From the NCBI RefSeq assembly GCF_023555415.1, contig NZ_JAKRYL010000003.1, positions 62,001-126,000 of the forward strand: a stretch of 64,000 nucleotides of DNA. Reading direction: 5' to 3'. The stretch comes from Halalkalibacter alkaliphilus. GTDB lineage: Bacteria > Bacillota > Bacilli > Bacillales > Bacillaceae_D. The notes under the pieces are model-generated. The model had not been told where the DNA came from. It ran no database searches and worked only from the letters and a program-made list of their open reading frames with translations. Shown here in pieces: positions 8,762 to 17,448 of this stretch (its first letter is position 1; each line of letters starts with the position of its first letter). The position numbers were made by a program, and so were the translations under genes.

Positions 8762-11700
8762 ATGTTGTTTAAAAGATTTTTAGTGGTAGGGCTTGTGTTG
8801 TGTTTGCTTATAAGTTTACCGGTTAGTTCTGTAGCTGGTAGTGTAGATCCAGGTTATTACGATGAACCGTATCGGAATCAGTTTCATTTTTCACCTGAAG
8901 CGAATTGGATGAATGACCCGAATGGAATGGTCTATCATGACGGAGAATATCACCTGTTCTATCAATATTATCCATATGGACGCACGTGGGGACCTATGCA
9001 CTGGGGGCACGCTGTCAGTGAGGATCTCGTTCGTTGGGAGCATTTGCCGCTGGCGCTAGCACCCGATGAGTACGGTGATATCTTTTCAGGTAGCGCTGTC
9101 ATTGATCATGATAATACAGCTGGTTTTGGTAAGGATACGATGATCGCCATATTTACACACTCTGGTCCCGAGGGTCAAGTTCAAAGTATTGCTTACAGTC
9201 ATGATAATGGACGTACATGGAGTAAGTATGAGGGCAACCCGGTCATGCCTGATCCACCTGTAGCTGATTGGCGAGATCCGAAAGTGTTCTGGCACGATGA
9301 AAGCGAACATTGGGTAATGGCCCTTGCTGCAGATGACCGCATTATGTTTTACACATCCCCGGATTTTAAAAAATGGGAAGATGCAAGTGAATTTGGTCCG
9401 GATGGTGGTATTCAAGCGAATGCATATCATGATGAGGAGATTTTCACATTATCTCCGCAGCGTGGTGGAGACTTCACCTATGAAGCCGATATCACTCTAG
9501 TCCTGAAAAATGGCCGTGAAGGTTCTGGTGGTCTTGTTTTCCGCTCCGACCAATATGGGGACAATGCGTATGTGGCGGAGTTAAATGCAAAAGAGAATGA
9601 AGTTAAGCTCATCAAAGTAAAGGAAGGTGAGAAACAAACACTTGCGAAAGAGTCATGGTCGCTGGAGACGTTTGAGACATATGCTTTACAAGTAAAGACG
9701 GAGAAGGATCAAATCCAAGTATTACTGGACGGGGAAACCATTATTGAGGAACAGGATGCTTCGTTTTTGAACGGGCAATTTGGTTTAATGGCATGGAATT
9801 CAACGGCAGAGTATCGGAACGTTCACTTTAATAACGAGACAAACTTTCTCACTAATTTGTCTGGTTTGCAAGAAGTAAGCGGGAATTGGGAAACGACGAA
9901 TAAGGGTCTAGTGGCAGAGGACGATAAAGCTGCCTTATTAATGAGTGAGCAACAAGCAGATCAACTCTATTATGAAGTTGATGTGATCGTTGATAAAGGG
10001 ACTGGTTCACTTGTTTTTCGAGCGGATGCTGATGCCAAGAACGGATATATGACTAGCTTGGATGCGGATGCGGATCAAGTTCGCATTGAAAAGATAGAGA
10101 ATGGTGAAATTTCGGTCATTTCTAAACGAGATTTCTCAATTACAGATGGAGAATCATATCGTGTGAAAGTAAGTGCGGTGAATGATCAAATAAGTGTATC
10201 GATCAATAATGAGAAGTTGCTCGAGGTCGAGGATCAGGGCTTTGAAGCTGGGCATTTTGGATTACAAGTATCTAACGGTTCCGTAATATTTCAAAATGTG
10301 TACGAACGAAATTATATTAATACAGACTCAAGGGAAATAGAGAATAGTGATTTTGAAACAGGGGATTTAACGGGTTGGACCTCAGTTCGGGGAGATGCTT
10401 TTATGGATCATCATGTTACGGATGCAACCGAATGGTGGGGCGGAACATTTAATCATGAAGGAACTTACCATTACTGGGGTTACAATGGAGAGCACGGTGG
10501 GGACAGACCAACTGGCGTGATGCACTCATCGTATTTTACTCTTGACGGTTCTGGTGAAATCAACTTACTTATTGGTGGTGGATACAATCCTGATGATTTG
10601 TTTGTTTCGTTGATGCGGGCACCGGATGATCAAGAGTTATTACGACAGCCGAATACGAAATTTAATGGTGATGAAACGTATCGCCGTTATGTGTGGGACG
10701 CCTCTGAATTTTTAGGTGAAGTGTTGTATTTAAAAGTCGTTGATCGTGCAACAGGTGGCTGGGGTCACATTAATCTGGACGATGTGAATGTGTATAACAT
10801 AGGTGATATTCCGAAAGAGGTAGATCAGGTTGCAAGTGAACCGGAACCATATATACACAGAACGGAAGGCCAGCTTACGGATTGGGATGCGCTTTCTGGT
10901 GACTGGGTCGATTCTACCTATGGAAATTACGGAGGCGTGTGGGAATGCCCTGCCTTGTTGGAGCTTCCAGTGGACGGTGACCCAAGTCAATCAAAATGGG
11001 TGCTGCAAGTAAGTGTGCAGGATGGCGCCATTGCAGGCGGTTCTGGAATGCAGTACTTTATCGGTGACTTTGATGGAACGACATTTACGAGCGATCACCC
11101 TCCAGAAGAAGTACTTTGGTCGGATTACGGATCAGATTACTATGCTGGAGTAGAGTGGAGTAATGTAGAAGGTGAAAACGGAGAACGCTATTGGCTCGCT
11201 TGGATGAGCAATTGGCAATATGCTAACGATACTCCAACGAGCAACTGGCGCAGTTCAATGAGTTTGGTGCGAAAGATGGAGTTGACTAATACAAAAGACG
11301 GTCTGCAATTACGCCAAACGCCGGTTGGCATGGAATCATTGAGAGAACAAAAGCAGCGCGTTAAATTGGATAATGAACGTATTTCGGGTGAAAGTGACTT
11401 GTTATCTGACTTCTCCGGTGATGCGTATGAGTTGATCGCGAAATTTGATGTCACGGACACAACAGCAACTGAGTTTGGTTTTCAAGTTCGAAAAGGAGAT
11501 TCAAATGAGTATGCGCTCATCTCTTATGATGTTCTTGAAGAGAGTTTGTTTGTCGATCGTTCCAACTCGGGCGAATTTGATTTCGGGACAAATGTAAATG
11601 ATCTTCAAGGTGCTCCAATGCAGGCTGATAATGGTACGGTCAAAATCCATGCATTTGTTGATCGATCTTCGATTGAAGTGTTTGGAAATGATGGTTTGCG

Positions 11701-12376
11701 CTCTATTACGAGTCAAATTTTCCCGCAAGAGGGAAGCGAAGGTTTGCAATTGTACAGTGAAGGTGGAGAGGTAACGCTAAAATCGCTTGAGCTCTACCCA
11801 CTTAGATCAATTTGGGGCAAAAGTCCGGTGAAAACGAATTTGTCGAGTTGGAGTACTGTTAACGGTACATGGGCAGATACAATCAACGGAAAACAAGGTC
11901 AGGATCCTGAAGAAGACGCATTTATCATGACAGATCATTCTGGAGCAAATATTGTCTTTGAAGCAAGAGTTGAACTTCCAGATTCTGATAAAGTTGATAA
12001 TCCAATTGGTGCTGGGGCACTCGTGTTCCATTCTGATGAAAACGCAGAGAATGCGTATGTCGCCAATGTAGATGTACGTAACAATGCAGTGAAGTTGCTG
12101 AAACGAGAGAACGGAAATGCGACTGAGCTTGTCGTGTACGACGATAAAGGACGTTTGGAGCTAGAACCTAATAAAGAATACCGATTGCAAGTGGTGACAT
12201 CAGGTGAACGGATTCAGGTCAAGTTAGATAATGAAATTGTGATTGATACAATGGATGATACATTTACAAAAGGGTATGTCGGTTTAGGTGTGTCTAATAC
12301 GACCGCGTTTTTCAATCATATTCAGATGCGTGATTATAAAGTAAATGGACGAGTGAATCGAAACAAAAATAATTAG
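8762..12376 (+). CDS. Secreted modular GH32 levanase/inulinase with split catalytic domain
   Basis: This 1204-residue exoenzyme has a Sec signal peptide (about residues 1-27, ending near VSSVAG). The GH32 propeller starts with WMNDPNG (nucleophile Asp52) and RDP (Asp172), but the acid/base Glu728 in WECP lies about 555 residues further on, against about 50 in the short GH32 enzyme at 5935. The insert holds two related beta-sandwich modules (about 235-360 and 361-525) and one galactose-binding-like module (about 526-690). After the propeller and its own sandwich there is a further C-terminal sandwich (about 1020-1195), CBM66-like. No LPxTG anchor is present. GGGAGGAG precedes the ATG. It should depolymerise levan or inulin outside the cell; exo or endo action cannot be told from sequence. 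Confidence 0.9.
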   Translation: MLFKRFLVVGLVLCLLISLPVSSVAGSVDPGYYDEPYRNQFHFSPEANWMNDPNGMVYHDGEYHLFYQYYPYGRTWGPMHWGHAVSEDLVRWEHLPLALAPDEYGDIFSGSAVIDHDNTAGFGKDTMIAIFTHSGPEGQVQSIAYSHDNGRTWSKYEGNPVMPDPPVADWRDPKVFWHDESEHWVMALAADDRIMFYTSPDFKKWEDASEFGPDGGIQANAYHDEEIFTLSPQRGGDFTYEADITLVLKNGREGSGGLVFRSDQYGDNAYVAELNAKENEVKLIKVKEGEKQTLAKESWSLETFETYALQVKTEKDQIQVLLDGETIIEEQDASFLNGQFGLMAWNSTAEYRNVHFNNETNFLTNLSGLQEVSGNWETTNKGLVAEDDKAALLMSEQQADQLYYEVDVIVDKGTGSLVFRADADAKNGYMTSLDADADQVRIEKIENGEISVISKRDFSITDGESYRVKVSAVNDQISVSINNEKLLEVEDQGFEAGHFGLQVSNGSVIFQNVYERNYINTDSREIENSDFETGDLTGWTSVRGDAFMDHHVTDATEWWGGTFNHEGTYHYWGYNGEHGGDRPTGVMHSSYFTLDGSGEINLLIGGGYNPDDLFVSLMRAPDDQELLRQPNTKFNGDETYRRYVWDASEFLGEVLYLKVVDRATGGWGHINLDDVNVYNIGDIPKEVDQVASEPEPYIHRTEGQLTDWDALSGDWVDSTYGNYGGVWECPALLELPVDGDPSQSKWVLQVSVQDGAIAGGSGMQYFIGDFDGTTFTSDHPPEEVLWSDYGSDYYAGVEWSNVEGENGERYWLAWMSNWQYANDTPTSNWRSSMSLVRKMELTNTKDGLQLRQTPVGMESLREQKQRVKLDNERISGESDLLSDFSGDAYELIAKFDVTDTTATEFGFQVRKGDSNEYALISYDVLEESLFVDRSNSGEFDFGTNVNDLQGAPMQADNGTVKIHAFVDRSSIEVFGNDGLRSITSQIFPQEGSEGLQLYSEGGEVTLKSLELYPLRSIWGKSPVKTNLSSWSTVNGTWADTINGKQGQDPEEDAFIMTDHSGANIVFEARVELPDSDKVDNPIGAGALVFHSDENAENAYVANVDVRNNAVKLLKRENGNATELVVYDDKGRLELEPNKEYRLQVVTSGERIQVKLDNEIVIDTMDDTFTKGYVGLGVSNTTAFFNHIQMRDYKVNGRVNRNKNN

Positions 12377-12394
12377 GTCGCGACCCTATCAAGG

Positions 12395-12423
12395 AAGGAT
12401 GCCGAACCAATCGGCATCCTTTT
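12395..12423 (+). terminator. Rho-independent terminator after the levanase gene
   Basis: AAGGATGCCGA and TCGGCATCCTT form a perfect 11-bp stem followed by TTT. Confidence 0.93.
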
Positions 12424-12481
12424 GTACTAAGAAGGAAACTGCCTCATCACTGTTATAAACGAATGCTGGAGGTATTTTTTC

Positions 12482-12638
12482 GTGAAAGTAAATATACATG
12501 ATCATTTTTCCTTATCAAAAGTAGTAATCGGATGTATGCGAATGCATGAGTGGGATTTTCGATCCGGAACAAAGAATTGAATTTGTTGAATGGTGCATTG
12601 AACAAGGAATTACGGTAGAAGAAATAAGGCAGCCATAA
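12482..12638 (+). pseudogene. Aldo/keto reductase remnant, frameshifted and truncated
   Basis: A GTG with GGAGG 9 bases upstream opens a frame reading FSLSKVVIGCMRMHEWDF, the N-terminus of YdhF-type aldo/keto reductases. That frame stops after a further few codons, but the next frame continues the family pattern with EQRIEFVEWCIEQGIT before stopping. So one frameshift and loss of almost the whole 3' part have left about 50 codons of a protein of about 300 residues. No downstream remainder was seen. The rest of 12424-12943 shows only AT-rich promoter-like sequence. Confidence 0.75.
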
Positions 12639-12943
12639 GGAATTACTCTAGTTACGCAACTAGGGGATATTTTTTAGGCTTACGTGGTGCTGCGAGCATA
12701 GAGAAAGGGTCTTTCCTCTAAATTTATAATCGATTTTAACTCCCGAATATTTTAAATGTTTACATCTAAATAAATAGAAGTCTCCTCTCTAGCATTTTTG
12801 TTATAGTGAAAAACAAGACAAGAATAGAACTTAAGCGTTATCTTTTTTTAAATTAATTAACAGGTAAAGGTGTTTATGGTTATAATTTATTTCCTTATTA
12901 ATGAAATAGCATTGCCTAGAAATATGAAATGACGGGGTATCAT

Positions 12944-13876
12944 ATGGTAAAAAGGTTATTCGTTCTGCCTCTAGTTATCGTTGCATTGTCTTTTATTCTT
13001 AATTCAATTGATGAAAAACCTACAGTAGTCGTTGTATTAAAAGATTTAGATTCGGAATATTGGAGGATTATTGAAGCGGGTTTGAGAAAAGGATTTGAGG
13101 ATTTTGATATAGAGGGTGAAATTATTGCTCCCACTAACTTATCATTTTTAGAGCAGGTTGATATGTTAGAGCGTGTTCTAATAGAAAAACCTGATATCTT
13201 AATAATCTCCCCTATGTATCCAAATTATAGTATTCCTACTTTAGAACGGTTTATTGAAAAGGATATTCCTGTTTTTTTATTAGATACCGATCATCAATGG
13301 GATAATAAAACAACCTATATCGGTACGGATAATGTTGCTTTAGGTAGAAGAGCAGGAGCGTTACTTGGTTCACAGTTGCAGCCTGGAAATAAAGTAGCAT
13401 TAATAGGAGTAGATTTATATAGTCCGGTTGCATCGGAACGGATGCAAGGAGCTACTTTAAGTTTAGAAGATGCAGGAATTGAAATTGTTGCGAAAAAAGT
13501 AAATGTATACTCTGAACCATTGAAAATTAAAGAGGAGATTGAAAAAATTATAGAAACCCATCCTAAAGTGAAAGGGATTATCGCTATCAATGACACATTG
13601 TCATTAACTGCTTTTGAGGTGATCGAAGCGTATGGGCTGAACATGCCAATTATAGGAACAGATGGAACGAACGATATGATTAAATTGATAGAAGAAGGAG
13701 AGCTACCTGGGACCGTAGCACAGAATCCTTATGATATGGGCTATTTAAGCGTTGAAGCCGTAAAGAAAGTGATAAATGGTGAAAATGTTGACAAACATAT
13801 TGATAGTGGAGTCGACATCATCATTAAAGGCAATGCGAAACAAAGATTAGAATTCCAGAAAAGAATGTTGAAATGA
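12944..13876 (+). CDS. Membrane-anchored RbsB-like sugar-binding protein
   Basis: This protein of 310 residues has one N-terminal hydrophobic anchor (about residues 5-22) with no lipobox cysteine, then a type I periplasmic-binding fold. Family marks are VVVVLKDLDSEYWRIIEAG, EKPDILIISP, TYIGTDNVALGRRAG, and GTVAQNPYDMGYLSVEA. Such anchored binding proteins often sense a sugar for a neighbouring histidine kinase, but none is adjacent here, nor an ABC permease. A close paralogue lies at 22293. The ATG at 12944 is preferred over 12929 because GGGGT lies just upstream of it. Confidence 0.82.
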   Translation: MVKRLFVLPLVIVALSFILNSIDEKPTVVVVLKDLDSEYWRIIEAGLRKGFEDFDIEGEIIAPTNLSFLEQVDMLERVLIEKPDILIISPMYPNYSIPTLERFIEKDIPVFLLDTDHQWDNKTTYIGTDNVALGRRAGALLGSQLQPGNKVALIGVDLYSPVASERMQGATLSLEDAGIEIVAKKVNVYSEPLKIKEEIEKIIETHPKVKGIIAINDTLSLTAFEVIEAYGLNMPIIGTDGTNDMIKLIEEGELPGTVAQNPYDMGYLSVEAVKKVINGENVDKHIDSGVDIIIKGNAKQRLEFQKRMLK

Positions 13877-14125
13877 AAGAGGCTATTGAAATTGTTAGTT
13901 TTCACCTTTCTCACTAATCTCTCTTGTTAAGAGGGATCTCTTTTGTGAAGACCTAGAGCTTGAATTTAACTGGTTGCAAAAAGAACTCAGTTCAAGTTCT
14001 AAAAGAAAAGTAGTTTCCAAAAGGCAGTCAATAGCAGCAGGGGATTCTAAATCAGTCATTCGAAAACTGGATAATTTGTTGATGTAAGAGTATATTTGAA
14101 AGTCGAAGGATAGATTTTATTTATA
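13877..14125. other. Intergenic stretch with a weak hairpin and an unrecognised open fragment
   Basis: A weak hairpin (CTCTT-GTTA-AGAG at about 13921-13935) may end the preceding gene. A short open stretch at about 13953-14087 encodes a charged peptide (LELEFNWLQKELSSSSKRK and onward) without a ribosome-binding site. It could be the end of a lost gene; I do not recognise it. Confidence 0.3.
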
Positions 14126-14833
14126 CAATTAGACAATGACTACAACAACTACTATCACATCAATTTTAAGGTGAATCCAGGAGATACGATTGCGCTTGTT
14201 GGTGCAACCGGTTCGGGAAAAACAACGATTGTCAATCTAATTAGCCGCTTTTATGACGTGAAAAGCGGACAAATCAAAATAGACGGGACCGATATTAAAA
14301 CGGTTACGCTTGCCTCTTTGAGAGAGAAAATGGGGATTATGCTTCAGGATCCATTTATTTTTTCTGGTACGATCATGGATAACATTCGTTATGGTCGACT
14401 CGGTGCAACGGATGAAGAAGTGATTCGGGCAGCTAAGGCTGTGCAGGCCCATGACTTTATCGATGGTTTAGAGGATGGGTATTTTACAGAAGTAAATGAA
14501 AGAGGCACAAGGCTTTCTTCTGGGCAAAGGCAGCTGATCTCCTTTGCAAGAGCATTACTCGCTGACCCGAAAATTTTGATTTTGGATGAAGCAACATCAA
14601 GCATCGATACGGAAACGGAGCTTGCCTTACAAAAAGGATTGGAGTCGTTGCTTTCTGGAAGAACATCCTTTATTATTGCACACCGTCTCTCTACTATTAA
14701 GAACGCTACCAAAATTTTTTATATTGAAAATGGTAGAATTATTGAAAAGGGGACTCATAATGAGTTAATGGAAAAGAAGGATCATTATTGGAAACTGTCT
14801 AATTCCCAAGGTCATTCTATAGAAGCTGGGTAA
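14126..14833 (+). pseudogene. ABC exporter remnant: ATP-binding domain only
   Basis: The frame encodes a complete nucleotide-binding domain of the MsbA/LmrA multidrug exporter type: Walker A GATGSGKTT, Q-loop MLQDPFIFSG, signature LSSGQRQLISFARALLADP, Walker B ILILDEATSSID and the H-loop AHRLST. Homologues are about 580-600 residues with six membrane helices before this domain; here those helices are missing. The frame enters from a partly matching 5' extension (HINFKVNPGD), and no good ribosome-binding site precedes the GTG at 14171. It is best read as a 5'-deleted gene, though expression of a free ATPase cannot be excluded. Confidence 0.75.
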
Positions 14834-15087
14834 GTGTTCGATTATGGAAAGAGGGAAGACTTTGACATTTGTGTGTCATCGTTATTTTTCGGTAACTTGA
14901 CAGGAGCTAAGACGATTGGCAAATGTCCCCAATGAACTAAGTCCTTAATTTTCACATGCCCGCAATGTATAGGACCCTTGCAAAAGTTCAGGCTGTCTTT
15001 GCCTACAAAAGAAAAAAGAGGAAATACTATGGATAAAGAAAACTTTTAATTAATTTGTCCAAACTGCTCTATTTTCAAAGGGTTACT
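14834..15087. other. Intergenic, no gene recognised
   Basis: A short frame contains CPQC and KCPQ pairs like a zinc-ribbon remnant, but it is interrupted by a stop and lacks a start. Nothing else is supported. Confidence 0.3.
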
Positions 15088-15312
15088 TTTAATAAGCTAA
15101 TATTGACACGTCTTGCACGTTTTGAGAGGCGTTTTTTTAGCTATAAATTTAACGAAAAACAGAGTAAACTCACTCTTGAACAATACCTGACGAGAATTAT
15201 AGAATAAGAATTCAATTTTGAATAAAAAGCTGAATGAAATATCCAGAAGTGAAGGCCACAAAAACGGTCGCCATTTCAGTCGGATCATCCTATAAAAATG
15301 CAAGAGTGAGTG
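15088..15312 (-). pseudogene. Truncated, decayed duplicate of the yczE-like 3' end
   Basis: About 225 bases align almost without gaps to 20078-20306, the 3' end of the YczE-like gene and its terminator. On the minus strand it still reads FLFYNSRQVLFKSEFTLFFV, against FLFNNTRQVLFKSEFTLFFV in the intact gene. The upstream four fifths of the gene are missing. The left arm of the terminator hairpin has also drifted (GTCTTGCACG for GCCTCTCACG). This is a non-functional copy. Confidence 0.85.
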
Positions 15313-15350
15313 ATTTTAAGTAATGAATAGCACGAATCCGTACAGTGAAA

Positions 15351-15385
15351 GAAGGAACCGCCATTACAGAGGTGGTTCCTTCTTT
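15351..15385 (+). terminator. Rho-independent terminator-like hairpin
   Basis: GAAGGAACCGCC pairs with GGTGGTTCCTTC (one G-T pair) across an 8-base loop, followed by TTT. No intact gene lies directly upstream, so it probably belonged to a lost gene. Confidence 0.8.
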
Positions 15386-15611
15386 TGCTGTCTACATTAA
15401 AAGAGCAGATCAGAAACGTATGTTAAAAATACAAATTCATAATGGTGCCCATCCTTGTCACCACTATTGAAAAAAAATTAAAAAAACTTCGTTGATCCGA
15501 TAGACAAACTAAGTTAATAGTGATACAATAATTTTGTAAACGAAAAACAATCAAATTAATGTAAGGTTTACTAGACTAACGTTGCAATACATAAAGATTG
15601 GTCTATTAAAA

Positions 15612-15887
15612 AGTTATATTTAATATGAAAGCGTTAACAATTAAAGGTTTGAAGGAGACTGCTATCAATTGCTGCATCGTTAAGGTGAATGGCGGGGTGT
15701 CTCAAAGCGGCTTATTCATTGGTGTTAGTTAGCCTTGCTAATTAATATAAAAAAAAGAAAAAACAGGAGGTCGATTGTGTTGTTTAAAAGGGAGGCTTAC
15801 GTTGCTTCCACCTTAGCTTTATCGCTTGGCCTTATTGCTTGTTCATCTTCTAATGAATCAGGAGGGGCTGAAACTACTACTGATAGT
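15612..15887 (+). repeat. 280-bp tandem duplication, first unit
   Basis: This stretch aligns without gaps to 15892-16167 at an exact offset of 280 bases. The unit covers a cre box, a conserved leader, the ribosome-binding site and the first 37 codons of a lipoprotein gene. It lies directly upstream of the functional unit. Confidence 0.9.
15625..15639 (+). promoter_or_regulatory. cre box (CcpA operator), first unit
   Basis: ATGAAAGCGTTAACA matches the consensus WTGNAANCGNWNNCW at every position. It implies glucose repression of the importer downstream. Confidence 0.8.
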
Positions 15888-15890
15888 TAA
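15777..15890 (+). pseudogene. 37-residue lipoprotein leader peptide, truncated copy of the binding protein
   Basis: With AGGAGGT and a GTG start it encodes a full lipoprotein signal peptide (LSLGLIAC lipobox) plus 15 residues, then stops at TAA. It is the product of the 280-bp duplication and matches the start of the binding protein at 16057 apart from a few changes. It could be translated as a short lipopeptide or be a decayed relic. Confidence 0.75.
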
Positions 15891-15891
15891 G

Positions 15892-16167
15892 AATTATCTT
15901 TAATATGAAAGCGCTACCAATTAGGGTCTAAAGGAGACTGCTATCAATTGCTGCATCGTTAAGGTGAATGGCGGGTTGTCTCAAAGCAAGTTATTCATTG
16001 GTGTTAGTTAGCCTTGCTAATTAATATAAAAAAACAGAAAAAACAGGAGGTCGATTGTGTTGTTTAAAAGGATTGCTTACGTTGCTTCAACCTTAGCTTT
16101 ATCGCTTGGCCTTATTGCTTGTTCATCTTCTAATGAATCAGGGGGAACGGAATCTACTACTGATAGT
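15892..16167 (+). repeat. 280-bp tandem duplication, second unit
   Basis: This is the functional unit. It runs from the promoter-distal cre box into the coding sequence of the binding protein at 16057. The leader segment GGAGACTGCTATCAATTGCT and what follows is nearly unchanged between units, while the spacer around it has diverged. Confidence 0.9.
15905..15919 (+). promoter_or_regulatory. cre box (CcpA operator), second unit
   Basis: ATGAAAGCGCTACCA fits WTGNAANCGNWNNCW at every position. Two consensus cre boxes 280 bases apart now precede the same gene. Confidence 0.8.
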
Positions 16168-17355
16168 TCAAACGCTTCTTCTGGTGAAAACGTCGAATTG
16201 ACGATGTGGGCATTCCCTGGTATGGGTTTAGATGAACAAATTAAAAAATACCAAGAGGAAAATTCAAATGTAACGATTAAATTACAAGAAACTCCTTACG
16301 GTGACCATCACCAAAATCTAGTAACAGCTCTAGCAGCAGGTTCTGGAGCTCCAGATGTAGCGGTAATTGAGTCAGAATATATTGAAAGGTTAAAAGAAAA
16401 TCAAAATCAGTTTCATAACTTAAAAGATTATGGTGCAGATGACATTGCAGGTGATTACCTAGAGTGGAGATGGAGAGAAGCATCTTCTGTTGATGGATCT
16501 TTTGTACTAGGTATCCCAACAGATGTAGGTCCAATGGCAATGGCTTATCGTGTTGATATTTTTGAAGAGGCAGGACTTCCAACTGATCCAGATGAAGTAA
16601 GTGAAGCTCTTAGCACATGGGAAGAGTATATTGAAGCTGGACGTCAGATAAAAGAAGCGACTGGTGGATATATGTTTAACTTCGCTTCTGATATGTTCCG
16701 CGTTGTGCGTGATCAAGGTCAAGAGCAGTACTTTGATATGGAAGGGAACTTTATCCTTGAAGAATCAGAACAAATCAAAAGAGCATGGGATCTAGCAGTA
16801 GAAGCACAAGATATTTCTGCAAATATCGAGCGTGAATCTACAGAGTGGGGTGCAGCGGTAGCACGCGGCGACTTTGCTACAGTATTCCTGCCACCTTGGA
16901 TGTTACAACAAATTAAAGATAATGCACCTGAAACAGAAGGTTTATGGAATGTTACACAAATTCCTGAAGCATCAGGTAACTGGGGTGGATCACTATTATC
17001 GATACCAGCTCAAAGCAAGAATGCTGAAGCGGCATATGAATTCATTGCGTGGTTAAATGCACCAGAACAACAACTAGAAATCTTTAAAGAAAGAGGGAAC
17101 TTCCCATCAACGCCAAGTGTTTATGACAATGAGGAATTACAATCTTTCTCTGATCCATTCTTCACTCGTGACGACTTAGGAAGCATGTTAGCAGAAGCTG
17201 CCGAGCGTGTTGAATACGTGTACAGATCTCCTGAAACAAGAGCCCTCAATATAATCATGCGTGATGCTGTAGCATCCATTGAAGATGGAACAGCAACAGC
17301 TGAGCAAGCATGGAATACAGCTGTAGAAGAAGCAAAGAGACAAATATCTCGTTAA
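16057..17355 (+). CDS. Lipoprotein sugar-binding protein of ABC importer
   Basis: This 432-residue family 1 solute-binding protein has a lipobox ending in LIAC (Cys22), then a Ser/Thr-rich linker and a mature domain beginning VELTMWAFPG. Later marks are GAPDVAVIE, GIPTDVGPMAMAYR and NWGGSLLSIPAQSKNAEAAYEFIAW. Start is GTG at 16057, 5 bases after AGGAGGT; TTG at 16060 is also possible. A hairpin between this gene and the permeases is typical for making the binding protein in excess. The sugar is unknown; the set looks like MsmE/MalE-type oligosaccharide importers. Duplicated cre boxes lie upstream. Confidence 0.92.
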   Translation: MLFKRIAYVASTLALSLGLIACSSSNESGGTESTTDSSNASSGENVELTMWAFPGMGLDEQIKKYQEENSNVTIKLQETPYGDHHQNLVTALAAGSGAPDVAVIESEYIERLKENQNQFHNLKDYGADDIAGDYLEWRWREASSVDGSFVLGIPTDVGPMAMAYRVDIFEEAGLPTDPDEVSEALSTWEEYIEAGRQIKEATGGYMFNFASDMFRVVRDQGQEQYFDMEGNFILEESEQIKRAWDLAVEAQDISANIERESTEWGAAVARGDFATVFLPPWMLQQIKDNAPETEGLWNVTQIPEASGNWGGSLLSIPAQSKNAEAAYEFIAWLNAPEQQLEIFKERGNFPSTPSVYDNEELQSFSDPFFTRDDLGSMLAEAAERVEYVYRSPETRALNIIMRDAVASIEDGTATAEQAWNTAVEEAKRQISR

Positions 17356-17374
17356 TGAAATTGTTCTAAATAGT

Positions 17375-17414
17375 AAATATAAGAAGCTGAGTTTACACAG
17401 CTTCTTATATTTTT
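17375..17414 (+). terminator. Intercistronic attenuating hairpin
   Basis: AAATATAAGAAGCTG pairs with CAGCTTCTTATATTT around a short loop, with a T tract. It probably lowers permease relative to binding protein. Confidence 0.85.
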
Positions 17415-17448
17415 AAAGAAATTTTGTCTAAAAAAGGAGGTTTTTGCT

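Noticed and set aside
14880-15050. Zinc-ribbon-like CPQC pairs
   Set aside because: The frame is broken by a stop and has no start, so neither gene nor pseudogene can be supported.
15650-15720. The conserved leader of the 280-bp repeat as a known riboswitch
   Set aside because: A GAGAC/GTCTC pairing is possible, but I see none of the conserved cores of known riboswitch classes.
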